Assembly (NCBI GenBank): GCA_021785315.1
Contig: JAJYFX010000170.1
Coordinates: 1 to 5,243, forward strand
Origin: Actinomycetes bacterium
Lineage (GTDB): Bacteria > Actinomycetota > Acidimicrobiia > Acidimicrobiales > Acidimicrobiaceae
Direction of reading: 5' to 3'
DNA: 5,243 nucleotides
Part shown: one piece after another, positions 1 through 5,238 of the stretch
How the letters are laid out: each line of letters begins with the position of its first letter
Numbering within the stretch: the stretch's first letter is position 1
Notes under the pieces: generated by a model
Told to the model about the DNA's origin: nothing
Database searches by the model: none
The model's input: the letters and a program-made list of their open reading frames with translations, nothing else
Made by a program: the position numbers and the translations under genes

Positions 1-66
1 CAGAATCTTATGCAGCTTCTCAGTTGCTGCCGGTGTCTCGGGGAAACTGACGGCTGACCCGTCCAT
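1..66 (-). CDS. rluB: RluB-type 23S rRNA pseudouridine synthase, N-terminal fragment (cut by window edge)
   Basis: Only the first 22 codons are present; the gene runs off the left edge. The frame starts at ATG (66-64) and its last visible residues are PAATEKLHKIL. The run E-K-L-H-K-I-L matches the usual start of the S4 RNA-binding domain in RluB/RsuA proteins (typically 'RLxKxLAxAGxxSRR'). The start is supported by a GGGGAG Shine-Dalgarno (minus strand 80-75) eight bases upstream. It lies 83 bp after the scpB stop on the same strand, and scpA-scpB-rluB is a widely conserved order, so the identity rests on both the short peptide and the context. The family isomerises a uridine in the peptidyl-transferase region of 23S rRNA. 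The catalytic domain is not visible here, so activity cannot be judged. Confidence 0.78.
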   Translation of the reverse strand, partial: MDGSAVSFPETPAATEKLHKIL

Positions 67-74
67 CTAGGCTT

Positions 75-80
75 CTCCCC
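75..80 (-). promoter_or_regulatory. Shine-Dalgarno site of rluB
   Basis: The minus strand reads GGGGAG eight bases before ATG 66-64. It is the best ribosome-binding match in the scpB-rluB gap and fixes the start of the truncated rluB frame. Confidence 0.6.
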
Positions 81-149
81 GTAATCTATTGATTGAATGC
101 GTCATCACTATGAGGTGTCCGACACAGAGGACCCGAACTTTGTTCCCCA

Positions 150-779
150 TTAGTAGGTACCATCAAATAGCGAGGCCTCGAGAGCCTCGGCAACTTCAGG
201 CCCAGGAGTGAATCCTTCAACTTTTGGCAGGTCAGCCAAGGAAAAGATGCCAAGCTTCTCAAGGAAGAGAGGGGTGGTTGAATAGTAAACTGGTGCTCCG
301 GGAGCGTGATCCCGTGGGTCCGGCTCAATATAGCCGCGACTGGCAAGCATCTTAATTACATAGTCCGAGTTTACGCCCCTTATGGAAGCAATTTGGGATC
401 TGGAAATTGGTTGGCGATATGCGATAATAGCCAGGGTTTCTAGTGCAGCGCTTGACAACCGTGGCGGCGATTGGCAAATGGCGATCTTCTCCATAACATG
501 TGACAGGTCCGGATGCACGGCATATCGGTAACCGCCGGCCACCTCCTGAATAAAGAAGCCACGATCGTTTTGCGTGTAAAATTCTGTCAGCTCCGCCAAG
601 AGCTGCTCTGCCTGCCGGACCGGGATTCCCAGGATATCCGAAATTCTAACTACAGAAACCGGTTCTGAGCTCACCATTAGAATTGCCTCTAGCTCTCTTG
701 ACCCAGGTATAGAGTTAGCTGAATTCAAGAATGCTTCCTTACTCACATTTGGTGATTGCACTTTCCAACCTACACCCAT
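150..779 (-). CDS. scpB: Segregation and condensation protein B (ScpB)
   Basis: ScpB is a dimeric winged-helix subunit that binds the ScpA kleisin and completes the SMC-ScpAB condensin, which compacts and separates newly replicated chromosomes. The protein is about 209 residues, normal for the family. The first winged helix is residues ~25-95 (beginning RELEAILMVSSEPVSVVRIS). The second is ~100-180 and carries the family hallmark LSSAALETLAIIAYRQPISR followed by SQIASIRGVNSDYVIKML and a GYIEPD wing. It follows scpA by about 30 bp on the same strand and precedes rluB, so it is clearly one operon. The start is uncertain. ATG 779 is chosen, with TTG 782 directly before it and a purine-rich GGAAGGAAG 11-17 bases upstream. 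TTG 728 has a better-spaced AAGGAAG (740-734) five bases upstream and would still keep the whole first domain. Identity is secure. Confidence 0.95.
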   Translation of the reverse strand: MGVGWKVQSPNVSKEAFLNSANSIPGSRELEAILMVSSEPVSVVRISDILGIPVRQAEQLLAELTEFYTQNDRGFFIQEVAGGYRYAVHPDLSHVMEKIAICQSPPRLSSAALETLAIIAYRQPISRSQIASIRGVNSDYVIKMLASRGYIEPDPRDHAPGAPVYYSTTPLFLEKLGIFSLADLPKVEGFTPGPEVAEALEASLFDGTY

Positions 780-812
780 CAAGACCGCTGAAACTTCCTT
801 CCGCCGTACAAC

Positions 813-1658
813 CTAAAACCTTGCAATTCTAGTTTCTGCTTCGCCTATGTGAAATCCTGCATCCTCCAGGAATTCCTCCAACTCATCCGAGGAGAAGCCC
901 TCCGCAACCCATTCAATGGCAATTTCTCCAAGGGACGCACGCTGCTCGATAAGAATCCGTGACTGCCTGTACAGTTCCAGCACCGCGAGAAATCCGACAA
1001 CTACTTCAAATTTCGTTGACTCGTGATTCATGAGCTCGTCAAAAGTGCACCTCCTAATTTCAAGAAGTTTGAGTACCACACTCCGCGCGGCCTGCGAAAT
1101 CGAAACTGGATGCACCGGAAGGTGCGACGTGTCCACGCTTGCCGGCAATTCTGCTTCAAAGAATCGCCTAAGGCTGTTGGCAAGGCGCTCAGGCGTGACC
1201 CCGGGCAAAAGATCCGGCACCAATGAGGAATAAGGCTCCTCCAGAGAACCAAAATGAGGATGGATCTTTGCACCCTGCTCCAGTAGAGCTAAAAAGGCCA
1301 CCGAAACGTCTCTGTAAGTCTTGACTTCCAAAAGCCTTGCAATCAACAAATCACGCTCTTCAAAGAATGCAAAATCCTCGTCCAACTCGCTGGCATCATG
1401 ATTCGGGAAGAGCCGCCTGCATTTGAGTTCAACAAGGGTAGCCGCCACGATAAGGAATTCTGTGGCTATTTCTAAATCGAGCTGCTTCATCTTTTCGAGT
1501 TCCGCTAAATAATCGTCAACCAAATCTGAAATTGACAGTTGCCAAAGGTCAACCTTTTGAGCGGTAATAAGCGACAGTAATAGGCCGATCGGACCCTTGT
1601 ATGCTTCAGTTTCGATCTCGAAGGACAAACTAACCTCACTGGATAGCCAATTAAGCAT
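813..1658 (-). CDS. scpA: Segregation and condensation protein A (ScpA kleisin)
   Basis: ScpA is the kleisin that bridges the SMC dimer and recruits the ScpB dimer. The N-terminal SMC-neck-binding domain is residues ~12-90: YKGPIGLLLSLITAQKVDLW, then SISDLVDDYLAEL and EIATEFLIVAATLVELKCRR. An acidic linker follows (FFEERDLLIARLLEVKTYRD). The C-terminal winged helix is ~185-250 (ISQAARSVVLKLLEIRRCTF through VVVGFLAVLELYRQSRILIEQ), and it ends with an acidic tail (SSDELEEFLEDAGFHIGEAE). Length 281 is within family range. ATG 1658 has no evident Shine-Dalgarno. TTG 1628 (residue 11) has GAGG five bases upstream and would start just before the conserved domain, so the true protein may be 271 residues. 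scpB follows 30 bp downstream. Unlike many actinobacterial loci, parA is not the upstream neighbour; a transport operon is. Confidence 0.95.
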   Translation of the reverse strand: MLNWLSSEVSLSFEIETEAYKGPIGLLLSLITAQKVDLWQLSISDLVDDYLAELEKMKQLDLEIATEFLIVAATLVELKCRRLFPNHDASELDEDFAFFEERDLLIARLLEVKTYRDVSVAFLALLEQGAKIHPHFGSLEEPYSSLVPDLLPGVTPERLANSLRRFFEAELPASVDTSHLPVHPVSISQAARSVVLKLLEIRRCTFDELMNHESTKFEVVVGFLAVLELYRQSRILIEQRASLGEIAIEWVAEGFSSDELEEFLEDAGFHIGEAETRIARF

Positions 1659-1765
1659 GCGCCAGCGCTCTGCTGCTCGCAGGAACAGGAAACCGCTTCA
1701 TTCCTGGAAATGATATATCGATCCCTGGTCCAACAGGCGCAGATCATCACATTCGTCGGAGCCGA
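1659..1765. other. Intergenic leader upstream of scpA
   Basis: This stretch lies between the symporter terminator and the scpA start and should contain the scpA promoter. A TTGGAC hexamer (minus 1733-1728) and an AT-rich GATATATC palindrome (1712-1719) are visible, but their spacing does not make a convincing -35/-10 pair. Closer to scpA there is a tandem CAGGAA CAGGAA (1680-1691, plus strand), and its second copy can pair with TTCCTG (1701-1706) across nine bases. An open frame lacking a start codon also crosses this region (see findings). No RNA gene is recognised. Confidence 0.4.
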
Positions 1766-1820
1766 CAAACAAAAAGCTGCCCTTTGGTACCACTTGATCA
1801 GCGATACGCGAAAGGGCAGC
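1766..1820 (-). terminator. Rho-independent terminator of the transport operon
   Basis: On the minus strand GCTGCCCTTT (1820-1811) and AAAGGGCAGC (1785-1776) form a perfect 10-bp stem around a 25-base loop, followed at once by the T-rich tract TTTTTGTTTG (1775-1766). It begins 14 bases after the symporter stop codon. The loop is longer than usual but contains the small palindromes GGTACC and TGATCA. Orientation and T tract fit termination of leftward transcription before scpA. Confidence 0.8.
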
Positions 1821-1834
1821 CAGTGCGATAATGC

Positions 1835-3391
1835 CTAACTAACGTTCGCAGCCGTTTCGATCTGCGAGTCAGGCAGGTAGTCGGCGGCAGATGTCTTGTC
1901 AACTCCATTGGACATCTTTGCTCCGTTGAAAATCGCGGAAAGGATGACCACAAGGACCAGGTTGGCGACGACCGCATATACCGCTGCGTAGCCAAGCTCA
2001 GACTTACCGAAAATCCGCAAATTGTAAGTTGATGATGCAAACTTGAGGGTGTACGCCATATAGGTTCCCCAAGCCATACCGACTAACCAGCCGATCAGAA
2101 GAGCCTTCTTATGGAACCAACGGGTCCACAAGCCTCCGATGATCGCCGGACCAGTTTGCAGTATCCAAATCCCGCCAAGAGTCTGCAGATAAATTGCATA
2201 CTTTAGAGGAATCACAACCACGAAAAGCAATGCGCCCAGCTTGACAATAAGCGATGTAACCTTTGCTACCTTTGCTTCCTGTTGCGTGGTGGCTCCGTTA
2301 TTGAAGAACTCCTTATAGATATTCCTCGAGAAAAGGTTCGCTGCGGCAATCGACATAATTGCTGCCGGCACGAGCGCTCCAATTGCGATTGCTGCGAAGG
2401 CTATGCCCACAAACCATTCGGGAAGCGTCTTTAGAAGCAGCAGCGGAACGACCTCAGAAGATACGCTTGTCTTGATCCCTGCAGCCAATGCCATGAAGCC
2501 GAGAAGCGCTAGAAGTGCCAATGCGACAGAATACAAGGGCAGCAAAGCAGCGTTTCTCTCAATCGTTCTCCCGGACTTAGAACTTAATGTGCCGGTGATT
2601 ACGTGCGGATACAGCAGAAGTGCGAATGCCGAGCCAAGTGCAAGAGACGAAAAAGCACCAAAGAGCTTAGGCGTGAGAATCACGTTCCCCTTTTTGGCAA
2701 GTAGTGCTCCCTGGGAAACAGAAAAGATGTGCGTGAAGCCGCCCAACTTTGCGGGAATCGCTATAACAGCGACGATGACCGTCGCATAGATCAGGACGTC
2801 CTTGATTACCGCCGTCAATGCTGGCGCTCTAAGCCCTGAAGTGTATGTATAAGCAGCCAAAACAGCAAATGCTACAAACAACGGCAGGTCTTTAAGTATC
2901 CCAGAACTATTTATACCCATCGCTACCAGCACTGCCTGTATGCCGACAAGCTGCAGCGCTATGTACGGCATTGTCGCCAAGATACCAGTTATCGCAACCG
3001 CCAACGACATCGATCGCGAATCAAATCTGGCTTTAACAAAATCTGAAGGAGTAACAAAATTGTTGGCCTTACAGACCCTCCACAATCGCGGCATCACAAT
3101 ATACATAATCGGATAAAGCACGATCGTGTAAGGCACTGCAAAGAAGCCAAATGCGCCAACGCCGTACACTAAAGCAGGTACGGCGATAAAAGTGTAGGCG
3201 GTGTAAAGGTCACCACCAAGCAGGAACCATGTAACCCATGTTCCGAACCTGCGTCCACCAAGCCCCCACTCGTCGAGCAGAGTCAAGTCGCCTCGTCTCC
3301 ATCTAGCAGCCCAAAAACCGACACCAGCCACAAAGATGAATAGGACGAGGAAGATAATAAATGCTTGCCACTTGATTTGAATCACCCCCAT
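1835..3391 (-). CDS. Sodium:solute symporter (SSS) family permease, MctP-like monocarboxylate transporter
   Basis: This is a 518-residue polytopic inner-membrane protein with the length and ~13-helix hydrophobicity of SSS transporters. An N-terminal helix (residues ~9-29) is followed by the conserved block EWGLGGRRFGTWVTWFLLGG (41-60) and DLYTAYTFIAVPALVYGVGA (61-80), typical as recalled of the MctP branch that imports lactate, pyruvate, acetate and related acids. TYTSGLRAPALTAVIKDVLI (~182-201) matches the SSS signature region. PAAIMSIAAANLFSRNIYKE (~342-361) is the helix carrying the Na2-site position. The C-terminal tail (~490-518) is hydrophilic. It follows the DUF3311 gene by 62 bp and ends at a strong terminator. 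ATG 3391 has no clear Shine-Dalgarno, so translation may be coupled to upstream reading. Substrate and coupling ion are inferences; the family call is firm. Confidence 0.9.
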   Translation of the reverse strand: MGVIQIKWQAFIIFLVLFIFVAGVGFWAARWRRGDLTLLDEWGLGGRRFGTWVTWFLLGGDLYTAYTFIAVPALVYGVGAFGFFAVPYTIVLYPIMYIVMPRLWRVCKANNFVTPSDFVKARFDSRSMSLAVAITGILATMPYIALQLVGIQAVLVAMGINSSGILKDLPLFVAFAVLAAYTYTSGLRAPALTAVIKDVLIYATVIVAVIAIPAKLGGFTHIFSVSQGALLAKKGNVILTPKLFGAFSSLALGSAFALLLYPHVITGTLSSKSGRTIERNAALLPLYSVALALLALLGFMALAAGIKTSVSSEVVPLLLLKTLPEWFVGIAFAAIAIGALVPAAIMSIAAANLFSRNIYKEFFNNGATTQQEAKVAKVTSLIVKLGALLFVVVIPLKYAIYLQTLGGIWILQTGPAIIGGLWTRWFHKKALLIGWLVGMAWGTYMAYTLKFASSTYNLRIFGKSELGYAAVYAVVANLVLVVILSAIFNGAKMSNGVDKTSAADYLPDSQIETAANVS

Positions 3392-3453
3392 CTAAAAGAA
3401 TTTAGAATTCTCGAATTGGAATATGCTGCCCTGCTGACTTCGAGCTTCATTAG

Positions 3454-3651
3454 TTATCTCTTCGTCTCCGAAAGGAAATACACGATACCGCCGATAATTC
3501 CAGTGATAAGGATCCAAAGAATCAGGTACCAGTAGAAATATGGCAACCCAAACAACTGTGGATTCATCTTGGAGTAGAACGGCGGTATTAAAGTGCCGAT
3601 AAAGGGAATTAAGAAAAGCAAGTAATATCCCCGCTTCGTCTTTTCCGTCAC
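3454..3651 (-). CDS. DUF3311-type small membrane protein, putative symporter accessory subunit
   Basis: This is a 65-residue protein with two predicted helices: residues ~9-26 (YYLLFLIPFIGTLIPPFY) and ~38-60 (starting YFYWYLILWILITGIIGGIV). A charged N-terminus and a short KR-ending tail flank them. The PP at 23-24, the LFGLPYFYWYLILW stretch (33-46) and the length fit the DUF3311 family as I recall it, whose genes commonly precede SSS symporters. This recalls other small-protein/SSS pairs such as YjcH-ActP and YhdT-PanF. No biochemical role is established that I can cite; help with assembly or stability of the permease is inferred from pairing. The GTG start (3651) is supported by a near-perfect Shine-Dalgarno. 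It is the first gene of the operon and the symporter follows 62 bp later. Confidence 0.85.
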   Translation of the reverse strand: MTEKTKRGYYLLFLIPFIGTLIPPFYSKMNPQLFGLPYFYWYLILWILITGIIGGIVYFLSETKR

Positions 3652-3655
3652 AGGT

Positions 3656-3665
3656 TCACCTCCTT
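3656..3665 (-). promoter_or_regulatory. Near-ideal Shine-Dalgarno site for the DUF3311 gene
   Basis: The minus strand reads AAGGAGGTGA, fully complementary to the usual 16S rRNA 3' end. The AGGAGG core sits seven bases before GTG 3651. It is by far the strongest ribosome-binding site in the window and decides the GTG start. Confidence 0.9.
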
Positions 3666-3690
3666 ATTCATCGCAAGTAAATCAATAAGG
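3662..3690 (-). promoter_or_regulatory. Possible RBS-masking hairpin in the transport-operon leader
   Basis: On the minus strand CCTTATT (3690-3684) is perfectly complementary to AATAAGG (3668-3662), with a 15-base loop. The 3' arm contains the AAGG of the Shine-Dalgarno, so folding would hide the ribosome site of the first gene. The stem is only 7 bp and AT-rich, so stability is modest. A regulatory role is inferred. Confidence 0.4.
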
Positions 3691-3699
3691 CTGACCGCA

Positions 3700-3715
3700 G
3701 GGGACCAACGTCCCC
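3700..3715. repeat. GC-rich inverted repeat (6-bp stem, 4-base loop)
   Basis: The plus strand reads GGGGAC CAAC GTCCCC, a perfect hairpin in the leader or promoter zone of the transport operon. No T tract follows on either strand, so it is not a standard terminator. It could be an mRNA structure or a protein-binding site. Confidence 0.5.
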
Positions 3716-3731
3716 GTAAAACAAGCGCACC

Positions 3732-3777
3732 GTAACATTTGTTACTGGCAGTTAACTGAAACTATGGCGAATCATAG
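3732..3777. promoter_or_regulatory. Cluster of three palindromes in the divergent promoter region
   Basis: Three inverted repeats lie end to end: GTAACA-TT-TGTTAC (3732-3745), CAGTTAACTG (3749-3758) and CTATG-GCGAAT-CATAG (3762-3777). The first two are exact palindromic sites of the size bound by dimeric repressors such as GntR or TetR types. They sit between the transport operon and trpS. A TATGAT hexamer (minus 3778-3773) overlaps the third repeat and could be a -10 box for the transport operon, though no good -35 accompanies it. Operator function is inferred from symmetry and position; I recognise no specific regulator motif. Confidence 0.45.
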
Positions 3778-3826
3778 CTTATCCCGAGCGAAGAAATCAT
3801 AAATAACAAAATTAGAATTACAAATA
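3778..3826. promoter_or_regulatory. AT-rich probable promoter zone for trpS
   Basis: This is the most AT-rich stretch between the two divergent genes. It contains TAGAAT (3813-3818), one mismatch from TATAAT, on the plus strand. The position 17 bases upstream (GAAGAA) is a poor -35 match, so the exact promoter is not assigned. No T-box specifier or antiterminator sequence is visible. Confidence 0.3.
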
Positions 3827-3846
3827 TTGCCAGCTTGCGCTGGCAG
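3827..3846 (+). other. Hairpin in the trpS 5' leader
   Basis: TGCCAGC (3828-3834) and GCTGGCA (3839-3845) form a perfect 7-bp stem with a TTGC loop, extendable by one wobble pair. It lies 71 bases before the chosen trpS start. TTTGCAG (3848-3854) can pair with CTGCAAA (3881-3887) just downstream. No T tract follows, so this is not an obvious attenuator. Confidence 0.45.
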
Positions 3847-3916
3847 GTTTGCAGAAAGAACCCAACTGCACCTAACACGCCTGCAAATGCGATTGTGCCA
3901 TCTAGCATCTAAGGCT

Positions 3917-4897
3917 GTGATACGCGTACTTTCTGGAATACAGCCAAGTGGCGAACTGCATATTGGAAACTACCTAGGTGCCATCCAGTCATGGGTCCAT
4001 GATCAATACGAATTCGACTCGTTTTTCACTATTGTCGATTTGCACGCTATAACAGTCGAGCATTCGCCTGAGGAACTTAGGAAGAATACCTTGAGACTGG
4101 CGATGACTCTTCTTGCGGCGGGTCTGAACCCGGAGGCCTGCACAATCTTCGCACAAAGTCATGTTTCAGCCCACGCGGAACTTTCGTGGCTTTTGGAATG
4201 TACCGCAACATTCGGCGAGCTTTCAAGAATGACCCAATTCAAAGACAAAGGGAAGAGTGACGAGTCAATTCGCGCGGGACTGTTTACCTATCCTGCCCTT
4301 ATGGCCGCAGATATCCTTTTATATCAGGCCGAAAGGGTCCCGGTTGGAGAAGACCAGCGCCAACATCTCGAATTGACCAGGGATATTGCAATTCGATTCA
4401 ACGCCAAATACGGCCAGACCTTTACCCTGCCTCAAGCCACAATTCCGCCGTTAGGATCCCGCGTAATGGATCTTTTACATCCGGCCAAGAAAATGTCCAA
4501 GTCATCACAATCCACCGCAGGGACAATTTTTATCCTTGATCCACCAGAGATCATTTCAAAAAAGGTGTCTAGGGCGGTGACTGATACCGAAAATACGGTT
4601 AGGTTCGACCCTGAGAATAAACCAGGCGTTTCGAATCTTATCGAACTCTGGTGCGCGGCTACTGGAAATGAGCCAAGCCAGCTCGTCTCACAGCACAGCA
4701 TGTACGGAGAGCTGAAGAAGACAGTTGCCGATACTCTAATTGCTCTATTGGAACCGCTACAGCATAGGTATCAGGAGCTGCAAAAAGACCCAGGTGAAGT
4801 CAGCCGAATTTTAAAGCTGGGAGCCGAAAAAGCCAAATCTGTCGCGGAGCCGACTCTTGAACTGGCAAAGGCAAATATGGGACTTGTTGCTCCCTAG
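3917..4897 (+). CDS. trpS: Tryptophanyl-tRNA synthetase (TrpS)
   Basis: This class I aminoacyl-tRNA synthetase charges tRNA-Trp with tryptophan using ATP, as a cytoplasmic dimer. From GTG 3917 the protein is 326 residues, close to the 328-334 of well-studied TrpS. Visible motifs are SGIQPSGELHIGNYLGA (residues 6-22, the HIGH-equivalent HIGN at 15-18), FTYPALMAADILLYQ with Asp132, VPVGEDQRQHLELTRD with Asp146-Gln147, and KMSKS at 192-196. These positions coincide with those I recall for the Bacillus stearothermophilus enzyme (Asp132, Asp146, Gln147, Lys192, Lys195), which is the main reason for choosing GTG 3917. AAGG lies only two bases before it, so RBS support is weak. ATG 3887 (336 residues) and TTG 3827 are in-frame alternatives. 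The gene is divergent from the transport operon and ends overlapping the convergent DksA-like gene. Confidence 0.96.
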   Translation: MIRVLSGIQPSGELHIGNYLGAIQSWVHDQYEFDSFFTIVDLHAITVEHSPEELRKNTLRLAMTLLAAGLNPEACTIFAQSHVSAHAELSWLLECTATFGELSRMTQFKDKGKSDESIRAGLFTYPALMAADILLYQAERVPVGEDQRQHLELTRDIAIRFNAKYGQTFTLPQATIPPLGSRVMDLLHPAKKMSKSSQSTAGTIFILDPPEIISKKVSRAVTDTENTVRFDPENKPGVSNLIELWCAATGNEPSQLVSQHSMYGELKKTVADTLIALLEPLQHRYQELQKDPGEVSRILKLGAEKAKSVAEPTLELAKANMGLVAP

Positions 4898-5238
4898 CGG
4901 ACCAGGCTCGCGCAGGGCGTGCAGTATTTCGTTTTAGGGACTGCTTCTAATCGCTCCAGTAGGATCTCCTTGCCGCACTTCATGCAAAGTCCATACGTGC
5001 CGTCCTCGATCCTATTGAGGGCGTCATCGATTTCCACCAGGGTCTCCTTCAAAGGCTGAACCAGTGCTTCTGCCTCTCCCTTTTCCGCAGTCACCTGGGA
5101 AATATCGGCAAAGTTGGGATCGTAGCCGCCGTCAGTATTTCTCGACAACCCAAAAGTCTCAAGAGCTTCCATTACCTCCTGACGCTCGTCGAGCAGAAGC
5201 TGCTTCAAATGTGACATCTCAACCTTGTCTAATGCCAT
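4894..5238 (-). CDS. DksA/TraR-family C4 zinc-finger transcription factor
   Basis: This is a 114-residue protein of the DksA/TraR type, which inserts a coiled coil into the RNA polymerase secondary channel to adjust initiation. Residues ~8-35 and ~50-80 form the two helices of the coiled coil, with the tip around YDPNFADISQ (39-48). The C-terminal finger has all four cysteines, C85-x2-C88 and C106-x2-C109, with GTYGLCMKCGKEI and KYCTPC as hallmarks. ATG 5238 is the first start, but only five upstream bases are visible. ATG 5217 (Met8) has AAGG five bases before it and may be the real start, giving 107 residues. The gene converges on trpS and shares a CTAG that gives each its stop. It is shorter than E. 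coli DksA (151 residues), in line with actinobacterial homologues. Its target promoters are unknown. Confidence 0.9.
   Translation of the reverse strand: MALDKVEMSHLKQLLLDERQEVMEALETFGLSRNTDGGYDPNFADISQVTAEKGEAEALVQPLKETLVEIDDALNRIEDGTYGLCMKCGKEILLERLEAVPKTKYCTPCASLVR

Noticed and set aside
86..346. 86-codon minus-strand frame across the end of scpB
   Set aside because: It is out of frame with the conserved ScpB C-terminal domain, and its composition is not that of a known protein.
1023..1273. Overlapping open frames on both strands inside scpA
   Set aside because: They are alternative frames of a well-supported ScpA coding region, with no family resemblance and no ribosome sites.
1505..1768. 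87-codon minus-strand frame across the scpA start
   Set aside because: Most of it overlaps scpA in another frame, and the peptide is cysteine/arginine-rich without motif structure.
2403..2789. 128-codon open frame on the plus strand
   Set aside because: It lies wholly opposite the symporter, is low in recognisable motifs and rich in S/R/T as expected for an antisense shadow of hydrophobic codons.
3398..3417. Three GAATT direct repeats upstream of the symporter start
   Set aside because: Five-base repeats in AT-rich sequence are easily due to chance; spacing is irregular (7 and 8 bases).
3700..3715. GC-rich hairpin as a terminator
   Set aside because: No T tract follows on either strand, and it lies upstream of genes on both sides rather than after one.
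3764..3802. 12-residue ORF (MANHSLSRAKKS) as a trp leader peptide
   Set aside because: It has no tryptophan codons, no ribosome site and no attenuator after it.
4432..4701. 89-codon minus-strand frame opposite trpS
   Set aside because: Antisense shadow of the KMSKS region of trpS.
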